This document shows positions 1-7,373 of a stretch of 64,000 nt of DNA, piece after piece. The DNA comes from Clostridia bacterium (lineage in GTDB: Bacteria > Bacillota > Clostridia > Oscillospirales > CAG-272). The stretch spans positions 1 through 64,000 of the forward strand of contig JAFUNF010000011.1 of the NCBI GenBank assembly GCA_017473085.1. Direction: 5' to 3'. The notes under the pieces were generated by a model. That model searched no databases, had not been told where the DNA came from, and saw only the letters and a program-made list of their open reading frames with translations. Both the position numbers and the translations under genes were made by a program. Position 1 is the stretch's first letter. Every line of letters begins with the position of its first letter.

Positions 1-92
1 AACTCATTTTTTCGTTGATAGGGGCGACCGCACATTTTATCTCATTTGTCAAGTCTTTTTTGATATTTTTTGATTTTTTTTAATAAAAAAAA

Positions 93-116
93 GACCTACC
101 TCTTTCGAAGTAGGTC
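93..116. terminator. Bidirectional hairpin terminator
   Basis: Inverted repeat GACCTAC (93-99) / GTAGGTC (110-116). An A-run lies on the left, which gives a strong U-run when read on the minus strand, and a short GATTTT lies on the right. It probably ends a gene outside the left edge. Bases 1-92 are AT-rich and hold no gene that I can support. Confidence 0.65.
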
Positions 117-168
117 GATTTTCTTAACTTAATGGTATTGAGATTTTCTCGTCTTTTTTTAATAAATA

Positions 169-197
169 TTGCACAATCGGAAATATTATGATAAAAT
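169..197 (+). promoter_or_regulatory. Sigma-A type promoter
   Basis: TTGCAC (169-174), 17-nt spacer, TAAAAT (192-197). The predicted transcript would start only a few bases before the GGGAG ribosome binding site of the gene at 221, so the 5' UTR would be very short. Confidence 0.6.
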
Positions 198-220
198 GGT
201 AAAAAAGGGGAGTGATGAAG

Positions 221-694
221 ATGGGAAATGAGAACAAGCAACCTGTTACACCAAAAGTGATAGTATCCAAACGAGAAAAGCCTAAAAAAGAAGAAAAAAA
301 GGCTACACCATCAAAACCAGCCACTTCAAAAATAAATTACAACAAAGAAAAAAGCTATATAAAGACAGGAATTGTCTGCACGATTATTACTGTTTTAGTG
401 GTAATTTTTACAATATTCTCTATATCTAATGCAAAAAGCTTCAACGAGGAGCTTGTTACTCTGTATGTATGGGTATGTATCGTGCTATTTGTAGTTGCAC
501 TTTTGCCTGTGCTCGTAGCATCTATAATTGCATTAGTCACAACCATCGAAAGACTAAAAAAAGAGCTTGTAGCAACGGAAAATAAGGAAGAGAAAAAGAC
601 ACCCTCCAAAAAGAAAATAGTTGAAATTGTGTGGTATTCATTACTTATCCTTGCACCACTTGTAATCACCTGCATAACCTTAACAAATCTATAA
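221..694 (+). CDS. Hypothetical three-helix membrane protein
   Basis: A 157-aa protein of no family I recognise. The first 45 residues are hydrophilic and rich in Lys, Glu and Pro. Three hydrophobic segments follow, near residues 48-70, 80-107 and 134-155, separated by a charged Lys/Glu linker (about 113-132), so a small integral membrane protein is expected. In-frame GTG 212 and ATG 215 also exist, but GGGAG (207-211) is correctly spaced only for ATG 221. It is a single-gene unit with its own promoter, ending at a terminator shared with the convergent phosphatase gene. Confidence 0.6.
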   Translation: MGNENKQPVTPKVIVSKREKPKKEEKKATPSKPATSKINYNKEKSYIKTGIVCTIITVLVVIFTIFSISNAKSFNEELVTLYVWVCIVLFVVALLPVLVASIIALVTTIERLKKELVATENKEEKKTPSKKKIVEIVWYSLLILAPLVITCITLTNL

Positions 695-700
695 AATAAA

Positions 701-725
701 AAGCACCTTGAAAGTCAAGGTGCTT
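701..725. terminator. Shared bidirectional terminator
   Basis: Stem AAGCACCTTGA / TCAAGGTGCTT with a 3-nt loop, flanked by A-run and T-run. It serves the convergent genes at 221 and 1407. The phosphatase stop codon (715-717) lies inside the hairpin. Confidence 0.85.
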
Positions 726-1407
726 TTTTAACGTATACATTAGTGCAATCCTCAAGGCAAAAGCAACCTAAAACTCCATTTTGCCACGACCCTGTGTCTA
801 AATGTACCTTGTGATAGCTATGTATATCATTAGGTGGCAAGGAGCTATGCCTTTTGTAAGTAAGTATTTTTGGCTCCCCACAAACGTTGCTGGTTACTGT
901 ATGTCCAAAGAAAATACACTTGTCTCCTCGGTTGATAACCTCAGGGTCCTTAAAGCGTCTATCAAAAACAAGCTCCTCCTCGCTTACCTGTTCAAGCGAT
1001 ACTGGGTAGCCCTTTTCATCAAGAGGCACCCCTGCGTGCACGCATATAAAATCCTTTTCCTCTATGTAGTAGGGTAGGCTATCAAGCATGTCAACCGTGT
1101 CCCAATCAAGCAGGTCCTTATCCTCAAGAAAGAAATCCTGTAAGGTTGACAGCACCTTATCAAAATCAGTTGGAGAAGACTCCATAATAGTGTGATAATA
1201 CTTAAGAAAATTATGGTCGTGGTTTCCCACTATGCAAAAGATATTAGGAAATGAAAAAATATATTTTGCAAGCCCAACTGACGAATCTCCCTTTTCAAGT
1301 ATATCTCCACACACGTACATTTTATCATTACTTGAAAACTGTATTTTTTCAAGCAAGGACTTGAATAGCTCAAGCTCTCCGTGTAAATCCGAAACAAAAT
1401 AAGTCAA
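715..1407 (-). CDS. Calcineurin-like metallophosphoesterase (bacterial Ser/Thr phosphatase type)
   Basis: Predicted two-metal phosphoesterase of 230 aa. Visible family motifs in order: SDLHGE near the N-terminus, GDILEKG, GNHDHN, HAGVP and GHT near the C-terminus, which supply the metal ligands and the general acid. The size fits the short bacterial PrpA/ApaH-like group, so the substrate could be a phosphoprotein or a dinucleotide polyphosphate. The start is taken as TTG 1407 because GAGGTG lies 6 nt upstream. The longer GTG 1416 would sit inside that ribosome binding site. The gene is cytoplasmic and monocistronic. Confidence 0.8.
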   Translation of the reverse strand: MTYFVSDLHGELELFKSLLEKIQFSSNDKMYVCGDILEKGDSSVGLAKYIFSFPNIFCIVGNHDHNFLKYYHTIMESSPTDFDKVLSTLQDFFLEDKDLLDWDTVDMLDSLPYYIEEKDFICVHAGVPLDEKGYPVSLEQVSEEELVFDRRFKDPEVINRGDKCIFFGHTVTSNVCGEPKILTYKRHSSLPPNDIHSYHKVHLDTGSWQNGVLGCFCLEDCTNVYVKKAP

Positions 1408-1466
1408 TATAATCACCTCAATTCAATTATACTCTGTATTACTTCAAAAATCAACATAAAGTGTAA

Positions 1467-1495
1467 TTGACATTTTAACTATAATATGGTAAAAT
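1467..1495 (+). promoter_or_regulatory. Sigma-A type promoter
   Basis: TTGACA (1467-1472), 17-nt spacer, TAAAAT (1490-1495), about 35 nt before the hydrolase start. Confidence 0.8.
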
Positions 1496-1529
1496 ATCAA
1501 GAGAGCATATTCCCAAGGAGGGATTAACA

Positions 1530-2180
1530 ATGATTAAATATGAAAAGACAAGCACACAGTCCTTTGAAGGAGCACAGCTTAATTACATATTGACCTGTCC
1601 TGATGACGTACAAAAGGACGAAAGGCTACCTCTTATCGTGTTTTTACACGGTGCAGGAGAAAGAGGCGACGATATAAGCAAGGTTAAGGTTTACTGCGTG
1701 CCTAAGCTATTTACCAATAACCAACAGCACTTAGGAATAAGAGCTTATACTCTATCCCCACAATGCCCACACAACACTACTTGGATTGATTATAAGAGGG
1801 AGCTAATCGCCTTAATAAATCAAGTAAAGAGTGAATACAATATAGATGAAACAAACGTAAGCTTGACGGGTATTTCAATGGGTGGCTTCGGCACTTGGGA
1901 AATGGCAATGACCTACCCCTACCTATTCCACAAAATAGCGCCCCTTTGTGGTGGTGGAATGAATTGGCGTGCTTGGGCACTTAATATGCCTGTTCGTGTG
2001 TATCACGGAAAACGTGATGACGTTGTGCCAATTTCACAATCCGAGGCTATGGTAAATTCTATTAAAATACAGGGTGGCAAGGTTGAGTTTTTCGTTTACG
2101 ATGACCTTTCACACAACTGCTGGGACAGAGCCTATGAGGAAACAGACCTTATTAGCTGGTTAGTAACTAAAGAGAATTAA
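1530..2180 (+). CDS. Alpha/beta hydrolase (esterase / dienelactone-hydrolase-like)
   Basis: A 216-aa cytoplasmic alpha/beta hydrolase. HGAGERGDD near residue 39 is the oxyanion-hole strand typical of PHB-depolymerase-like and prolyl-oligopeptidase-like esterases. GISMGG at about 113-118 is the nucleophile elbow (Ser), an Asp occurs in the GKRDDVVP segment and LSHNCW near 195 supplies the His. No signal peptide is present, so a short ester or peptide inside the cell is the likely substrate. An AAGGAGG site precedes ATG 1530. The next gene (dagK-like) begins 11 nt after the stop, suggesting co-transcription. Confidence 0.8.
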   Translation: MIKYEKTSTQSFEGAQLNYILTCPDDVQKDERLPLIVFLHGAGERGDDISKVKVYCVPKLFTNNQQHLGIRAYTLSPQCPHNTTWIDYKRELIALINQVKSEYNIDETNVSLTGISMGGFGTWEMAMTYPYLFHKIAPLCGGGMNWRAWALNMPVRVYHGKRDDVVPISQSEAMVNSIKIQGGKVEFFVYDDLSHNCWDRAYEETDLISWLVTKEN

Positions 2181-2191
2181 GGAAAAATATA

Positions 2192-3103
2192 ATGGAAGAA
2201 AAGAAGAAACCAGGTAAGCTTAAAAAGATTATGCACATTCTTAACCCCTTGGCAGGCAAGGGCATAGCTACTCAAATAAAGGAGAAGCTAAAGGACTCTG
2301 ACTATGTTTATATGTCCAAAAGTGCAGATTCTACAACTGAGTTTATCAAAAAAACCTGTCTTGAGGACCCCGATACCTGCTTTACCATTTATGGTGGAGA
2401 TGGCACAGCTTTCAAGGCAGTAAACGCACTTATGGAAAGTGGCTTTCAGGACAGAGCCTCACTTAAAATAGTGCCACTTGGCAGTGGTAACGACTTTGTT
2501 CGTTCAATGAAGGATATGCCACAGGAGTTTACCTCCGACGTAATGCGTGTAAACGACAAGTATGCTATCAACGTAATAAATATCGGCTTTGATTGTTCTG
2601 TTGTTCAAAGAGCACAGGAGTTCAAGAAAAAGCCTATGGTTACAGGAAAAATGGCATACATTATGGGCGTTGCAGGGGAGCTTATGAATAAAAAGCCTGT
2701 AAGTGCCAAAATAACCTTAACCTATCAAGACGGCAAGCAAGAGGTAATTGAGGATAACTTCCTTTTAATAGCCGTTGGTAACGGCAAATGGTATGGTGGT
2801 GGCTTTAAGGTAGCACCTGGTGCTAAGCTTGACGACGGCTTGCTTGATGTAAATATCATAAGAGACGTAAACATACCAACCTTTTTAAGCCTTGTTGGAG
2901 ATTTTAGAAAGGGCACACACATAAAAGACCCTGAAAAATGCATAGTAAAGCCAGGCACAGAAAGATTTTTAATTTATAAAAAGTGCATTGGCGTAAAAAT
3001 CGAGGGTGTTGAAACAGTCTGCTACGACGGAGAAATCTACAATGAAAAAGCTGTTGATATTAAGGTTATACCTCATGCAATAAATTTAGTTAAAAATCAA
3101 TAA
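2192..3103 (+). CDS. dagK: Diacylglycerol/lipid kinase family protein
   Basis: A 303-aa member of the DagK/YegS/BmrU lipid-kinase family. Motifs: LNPLAGKG near residue 18, the nucleotide-binding YGGDGT near 68-73, and PLGSGNDF near 100-107. The C-terminal beta-sandwich domain is complete and the length is normal. It would phosphorylate diacylglycerol or a related lipid at the inner membrane face, returning DAG released from lipoteichoic-acid turnover to phospholipid synthesis. The exact lipid is inferred. It follows the hydrolase gene closely and ends at a hairpin terminator. Confidence 0.85.
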   Translation: MEEKKKPGKLKKIMHILNPLAGKGIATQIKEKLKDSDYVYMSKSADSTTEFIKKTCLEDPDTCFTIYGGDGTAFKAVNALMESGFQDRASLKIVPLGSGNDFVRSMKDMPQEFTSDVMRVNDKYAINVINIGFDCSVVQRAQEFKKKPMVTGKMAYIMGVAGELMNKKPVSAKITLTYQDGKQEVIEDNFLLIAVGNGKWYGGGFKVAPGAKLDDGLLDVNIIRDVNIPTFLSLVGDFRKGTHIKDPEKCIVKPGTERFLIYKKCIGVKIEGVETVCYDGEIYNEKAVDIKVIPHAINLVKNQ

Positions 3104-3106
3104 AAA

Positions 3107-3131
3107 AACCGACACTTAGTCGGTTTTTTTG
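3107..3131. terminator. Bidirectional terminator
   Basis: AACCGAC (3107-3113) / GTCGGTT (3119-3125) with flanking A- and T-runs, between the convergent dagK-like gene and the heparinase-like gene. Confidence 0.85.
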
Positions 3132-4802
3132 TTATTTACAATCAATTACAAATGTAAATGAATTAAGCCCCTTTTTTACTACTAAATCTGTGTAATAAAC
3201 AAGCCTTGTTTCCTTTGGATTGCCAAGCTCGTCAATAGATACTGTGTGGTAATCTGTATCGGTAGTAATGGAAGCCTCGTTTTTGTCAAAGGTAATTCTT
3301 ACACCATCAAATTCAACCACTCCATCGGAGATTTTCGGCTTTTCGTAGGACACAAGCCTGTCAACAAAGCTATTTACACCCTCATAGTATTCCTTAATGG
3401 TAACACTATTTTCGCAAGGGCAAATTTCACGAACAAGCTTTTTTAAATTAGGTAGGTCGTAAAGCTCCTTGTAATCAATAGAGAATACACTATTTTCAAA
3501 GGAGGTATAGGAGCGAGTGTTAGGAATATTCGCCTGATACTTGCCATCTATAATTGGCACGTTGTGGCTTTTTGAAGATATTTCCATAAATCTGTCGTAT
3601 CTACCCTCGGCAAAGTAATCCTTAGTATAGGGACGCACACCAATATCAATCAAAACCTGTCTGTTGTTCTTTGAGATTATAAAGGAGCCAACGTCGTTAT
3701 GATTGTGGCTTTCTCCATTTGTGCCACCCTTAGCACCAATTGCATAGCTTTTGGTCCTCTTGATATACCAGCCAGCACTTTCCATATAGCACTCGTAGTC
3801 AGTAAGTGGCTCAAAATCATACACAGGGTCGTAATTTTTAATATAGAGAAGTATATTAATAAGTGGGTCAAGAGGCACTGCGTGTCTCTTTTTTGATGGC
3901 ATTATAAATTCGCTACCATACACGTTTTTAAGTGTGTATAAAAGACCTGCATTTGTCTTTACGTCCATAGGTGCATCGCCATAGGAGGTAATAACGTCCT
4001 CGTCAAGCATAGTCTTTTGATAGAAAAGTGCGATTTTCTTTGTCTTTTCTAACTTGAAGTAATCACGCTCGCCCTTGGTATATTCCTTAAGCACATAGGC
4101 ATAGGCAAGGAAGGATACAAAGCCGTAGCCCCAATAGCCAGGACCCTCAAGACAAACGCCGTCATCAGGGAAGCCCTGATAGTATTTTTCCATATTCAAA
4201 TCAAAGCGAGGAAGTAGCTTGTCAAATTCCTCTGGAAATACAAGCATAAGGGTAATTCCTGTAAAGCCTGCACAAACTGAGGTCCAGTTATTGTATCTGT
4301 CCTCCCAATGCCATATTTGATTCTTGAATGGCTCCAAAATCCTTCTTCTTAGCTCTGTTACAATTCTTTTCTTAAGCTGTGGATGGATTTTATCCCCAAG
4401 CAAGTGGTAAATTAAAGCGATTGTTGATGCCATTGTGGTAGAGCAAAGGTCAAGCTCGTAATAATTTTCCTCGTTGATGTCGGGTATGTGAGCAGGTAAT
4501 GCCCATACGTAAATTGAAAGCATATCGTAGAGACAATCCTCTAACTGTGTAAGGTACTCACCACCATAAATAAGTGCCATATAGGCGCAGATATGTAGCT
4601 TGTAGCCATGAGAATTCCACTCTGCCTCAAAGGAACCACGCTCTCCGATTTCGGAAAATTTTCTGAATTTAGAAAAGGAAAGTGCATACAAATCCTTGTT
4701 ATATTTGTCGTATAATTCAAGGTATGTCTCTCTTATTTCCTTATATTTGTCTGAGGTTTTGTATTCCTCTAAAAACGCATTATCAATAAACTGTTCAAGC
4801 AT
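3132..4802 (-). CDS. Heparinase II/III-family protein (copy 2 of tandem pair)
   Basis: A 556-aa protein with the (alpha/alpha) toroid N-terminal half and beta-sandwich C-terminal half of heparinase II/III-like polysaccharide lyases. The strongest landmark is GESHNHNDVGSF at about residues 362-373, where His and Asp form the metal/active-site region. Upstream, NNWTSVCAG and the Tyr/Trp-rich EGPGYWGYGF resemble the family's active-site cleft. No signal peptide is present, so it should act on imported oligosaccharides or a small unsaturated or uronate-like glycoside. It is paralogous over its full length to the preceding gene and overlaps it by one base (TAATG), so the two are translationally coupled. 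It is last in the six-gene operon. Confidence 0.75.
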   Translation of the reverse strand: MLEQFIDNAFLEEYKTSDKYKEIRETYLELYDKYNKDLYALSFSKFRKFSEIGERGSFEAEWNSHGYKLHICAYMALIYGGEYLTQLEDCLYDMLSIYVWALPAHIPDINEENYYELDLCSTTMASTIALIYHLLGDKIHPQLKKRIVTELRRRILEPFKNQIWHWEDRYNNWTSVCAGFTGITLMLVFPEEFDKLLPRFDLNMEKYYQGFPDDGVCLEGPGYWGYGFVSFLAYAYVLKEYTKGERDYFKLEKTKKIALFYQKTMLDEDVITSYGDAPMDVKTNAGLLYTLKNVYGSEFIMPSKKRHAVPLDPLINILLYIKNYDPVYDFEPLTDYECYMESAGWYIKRTKSYAIGAKGGTNGESHNHNDVGSFIISKNNRQVLIDIGVRPYTKDYFAEGRYDRFMEISSKSHNVPIIDGKYQANIPNTRSYTSFENSVFSIDYKELYDLPNLKKLVREICPCENSVTIKEYYEGVNSFVDRLVSYEKPKISDGVVEFDGVRITFDKNEASITTDTDYHTVSIDELGNPKETRLVYYTDLVVKKGLNSFTFVIDCK

Positions 4803-6496
4803 TATAATACCTCTATTGTAAATGTAAAGCTTTCCTTAGGATTTTTGACCTCAATGCTACTTAGATAAACGTCCTCGCCAACCTTAATATCTCCCTCGGG
4901 GGTAAGCTCCCTTGCGTGGACGTCCTTTTCGTAGCTTGCACAGGCAAGAGCAGGGTCAAAGGTAATTACAGCCTTACCGATTGTGATTTTGCCCTCTTCA
5001 ATTACTGGCTCCTTGTAGGAAACAAGTCTTTCAACAAGTGTACTTACGCCCTCAAAGCTATCTGTAACAACAATTTTGCTTTCGTATGGTGCATATTGGC
5101 GAACAAGCTTAGTAACCTCTGGTGCATCGTACGCTACACGGAAGTCAACAGAGAACACACCATTTTCAAAGCTTGTCGTTGGGTATGCCTCAGGAATATT
5201 AGCCTGATATTTTCCGTTGATAATTGGCACGTTGTGACCTCTTGATGAGGTTTCAAGATATGTGTATCTTGTTGCGTGCTCAAAGTATTGTCTTGTGTAG
5301 GGACGACCACCCATATCAATAATAAGCTGGTCGTTGTCAACTGCTAAAATAAAGGTTCCTACGTCGTTGTGATTGTGGCTTTCTCCGTTACAGCCACCTC
5401 TTGCACTAAAGCCATATTTTGAGGTCCTCTTTGTAAACCAACCACAGTCACCCATATAGTATTCAGCTTCCTTAGAAAGCTTACCATAGGTGTAATCCTT
5501 ATCAAAGAATACAAAGGCACTTATGGCAAAGGGGAAGTAGTGCACCTGCATGCTAAGTCTTTCCATTGGTGGAAGCTCAAGCACGTCAGGGTAAAGATTT
5601 TTAAGGCTATACATAAAGCCGTGTGGCACACAAACGTCAGTGCCTGCCCCACAGTCACCATAGTTTACAATTACGTCTCTGTCCAAGAATAGCTTTTGTA
5701 GGAAGGTGGAAATGCTTTTGATTTTTTCGTCCTTTAGTAAGTCAACCTTACCATTTGTAAACTCTCTTTGCATTCTTGCATACTCAACGAAGTAGCCAAA
5801 GCCGTAGGACCAGTAGCCTGCACCCTCAACGCATACGCCATCGTTTTTGTATGAGGAAATGTAGCTTGCCATATCCTCGTTAAGCCTTGCTTGAGCCTTT
5901 TCGAAAAGCTCAGGACGATTAAGCATAAGAGTACAGCCTGTTGCACCTGCACACACAGCCGTCCAGTTATTTTTACGATACTCCCAGTGCCAATTTTGCT
6001 TAAAGAATGGCTCTACAAGTCGTCTGTCAATTTCGTAGTCAATTCTTGACTTGATAAGTGGATGAAGCCTGTTTTCAAGCATTATTTTAATCATAGCAAG
6101 TGCCATTGACATAGTAGTAGCATCAAGGTCAAGCTCGCCTACGTTATTTACCTCAATATTGTCAATATGAGCAGGAAGCGCCCACACGTATTGGTCGCAA
6201 ATTTCCCAAATAGTATCCTGTAAAAGCTCGAGATAGCTTTCGTTTTCTGGATATAAAAGAGTCATAAATGCCATAGCATAAAGCCTGTGCTGACGTTTAA
6301 AGAACACCTTTTGATAAGCAGTTCTGTCGCCCTTGTCCTTGAATAAACGGAAGGCTGAAAACTTAGTTGTTTCAATCTCTCCGTGACAGCACTCCTCATA
6401 ATCCTTTAAAACTGCATCAAGCAAAAATTTGTATTCGGGTTTATCCTTAATGCTTGCCCAAAATTCAGGCTTTGACGCCTTTCCAAGTAAATTCAT
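4802..6496 (-). CDS. Heparinase II/III-family protein (copy 1 of tandem pair)
   Basis: A 564-aa paralogue of the downstream gene with the same architecture: helical toroid domain with NNWTAVCAG and EGAGYWSYGFGY, then GESHNHNDVGTF at about 370-381 and a beta-sandwich tail. It lacks a secretion signal. Family knowledge suggests eliminative cleavage next to a uronic acid, or a related beta-elimination. The exact substrate cannot be read from sequence. It starts one base after the isomerase stop codon. Having two non-identical copies in one operon suggests a heteromeric enzyme or two linkage specificities (inference). Confidence 0.75.
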   Translation of the reverse strand: MNLLGKASKPEFWASIKDKPEYKFLLDAVLKDYEECCHGEIETTKFSAFRLFKDKGDRTAYQKVFFKRQHRLYAMAFMTLLYPENESYLELLQDTIWEICDQYVWALPAHIDNIEVNNVGELDLDATTMSMALAMIKIMLENRLHPLIKSRIDYEIDRRLVEPFFKQNWHWEYRKNNWTAVCAGATGCTLMLNRPELFEKAQARLNEDMASYISSYKNDGVCVEGAGYWSYGFGYFVEYARMQREFTNGKVDLLKDEKIKSISTFLQKLFLDRDVIVNYGDCGAGTDVCVPHGFMYSLKNLYPDVLELPPMERLSMQVHYFPFAISAFVFFDKDYTYGKLSKEAEYYMGDCGWFTKRTSKYGFSARGGCNGESHNHNDVGTFILAVDNDQLIIDMGGRPYTRQYFEHATRYTYLETSSRGHNVPIINGKYQANIPEAYPTTSFENGVFSVDFRVAYDAPEVTKLVRQYAPYESKIVVTDSFEGVSTLVERLVSYKEPVIEEGKITIGKAVITFDPALACASYEKDVHARELTPEGDIKVGEDVYLSSIEVKNPKESFTFTIEVL

Positions 6497-6497
6497 A

Positions 6498-7286
6498 TTA
6501 GTCTCCTATCAAGCCATTTAATGTTTTTGCCTCGCAGGGAAGAGAGGTAATCTCTCCATCAGGCATAAACTCTAAAAATAGTATTCTATCCTTTGCATTT
6601 TCGTCACTTAGCACCTTAATGTACTCACACCATTCACATTTTCCTTCGTCAAGAGGAAACTTTTCTGCACATTGATTCCAGTTGAAAACGTGTACATTTG
6701 TTATGTAAGGCAATAGTGCCTTAAGAGCCTCCAAATTATATTCAAAGGATTTTGAGTGATTAGGTTGCCAATAAAGCTTTAAATTGTCACAATTTACGTC
6801 GTTAATAAACTTGAGTGTATCGTGATAATCGTCGGTAAGTGTTGCAAAATGGCACTCGATTGAAAGAGTTAAGCCATATTTTTTTGCCTGATTGCAAAGG
6901 CTTTTTGTAAGAGTAACAGTCTTTTGATATTGCTTTTGGCAAATATACTGACTATGTCCTAGCTTACAGCCACATCTTGGCCAGCCAAGCCAAACACGTA
7001 CTGTTTTTGCACCTAATGCAACTGCAGTTTTTAAAACCTTTTTAAAGGGCAAGGGGAAATGCTCGTCGCAATGGTACATAAGACCAAAATATGAACCATA
7101 AGAGGCACATTTTAAGCCTGCACCATGCATAAGCCTTCTCACCTGACGGGCAAGCTTAATATTGCCCATTGGTATATGCACATCGCCACCCCATTCAATA
7201 TATTCAAGACCTGCCTCCTTGGTAGCCTTAATTAGCTCTGCAATGCTTTTTTTTCTAAAGGAAATTGAAACTAATCCACTCTTCAT
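6498..7286 (-). CDS. Sugar phosphate isomerase/epimerase-like TIM-barrel protein (AP-endonuclease-2 family)
   Basis: A 262-aa xylose-isomerase-like TIM barrel. Supporting segments are SISFRKKSI at the first strand, GLEYIEWGGD with the typical early Glu, a mid-barrel SIECHF carrying a metal-ligand Glu, WQPNH, and a terminal LFLEFMP. The Cys content (CGCKLG, CEWCEY) is unusual. Start ATG 7286 is chosen because AGGAG lies about 12 nt upstream. An in-frame TTG at 7310 would translate through that site. The family includes sugar epimerases and the metal-dependent C-glycoside deglycosidase alpha subunits, so either isomerisation or elimination is possible. It is encoded between the flavoprotein and the heparinase-like genes. 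Confidence 0.7.
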   Translation of the reverse strand: MKSGLVSISFRKKSIAELIKATKEAGLEYIEWGGDVHIPMGNIKLARQVRRLMHGAGLKCASYGSYFGLMYHCDEHFPLPFKKVLKTAVALGAKTVRVWLGWPRCGCKLGHSQYICQKQYQKTVTLTKSLCNQAKKYGLTLSIECHFATLTDDYHDTLKFINDVNCDNLKLYWQPNHSKSFEYNLEALKALLPYITNVHVFNWNQCAEKFPLDEGKCEWCEYIKVLSDENAKDRILFLEFMPDGEITSLPCEAKTLNGLIGD

Positions 7287-7333
7287 ATTATTACTATTCT
7301 CCTGTGGCAATAAGCCAAAATGCTAAAGATAAG

Positions 7334-7363
7334 GGGCTTGATTGCGCATAAGCAACCAAGCCC
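7334..7363 (-). terminator. Intercistronic hairpin inside the catabolic operon
   Basis: Stem GGGCTTG-x-TTGC / GCAA-x-CAAGCCC with a 6-nt loop. It sits between the flavoprotein stop and the isomerase start, with no U-run after it on the minus strand. It is more likely a partial attenuator or mRNA-stability element than a full terminator. Confidence 0.4.
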
Positions 7364-7373
7364 GTTGCTTGTG

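Noticed and set aside
1..92. Possible divergent gene start on the minus strand (ATG at 7-5) with a TTGACA at 52-47
   Set aside because: No -10 box at the right distance and no ribosome binding site before the ATG; too little sequence at the edge.
4916..5245. Open frames antisense to the heparinase, flavoprotein and ribosomal genes
   Set aside because: All are mirror frames of strongly supported genes, lack ribosome binding sites and have no recognisable domains.
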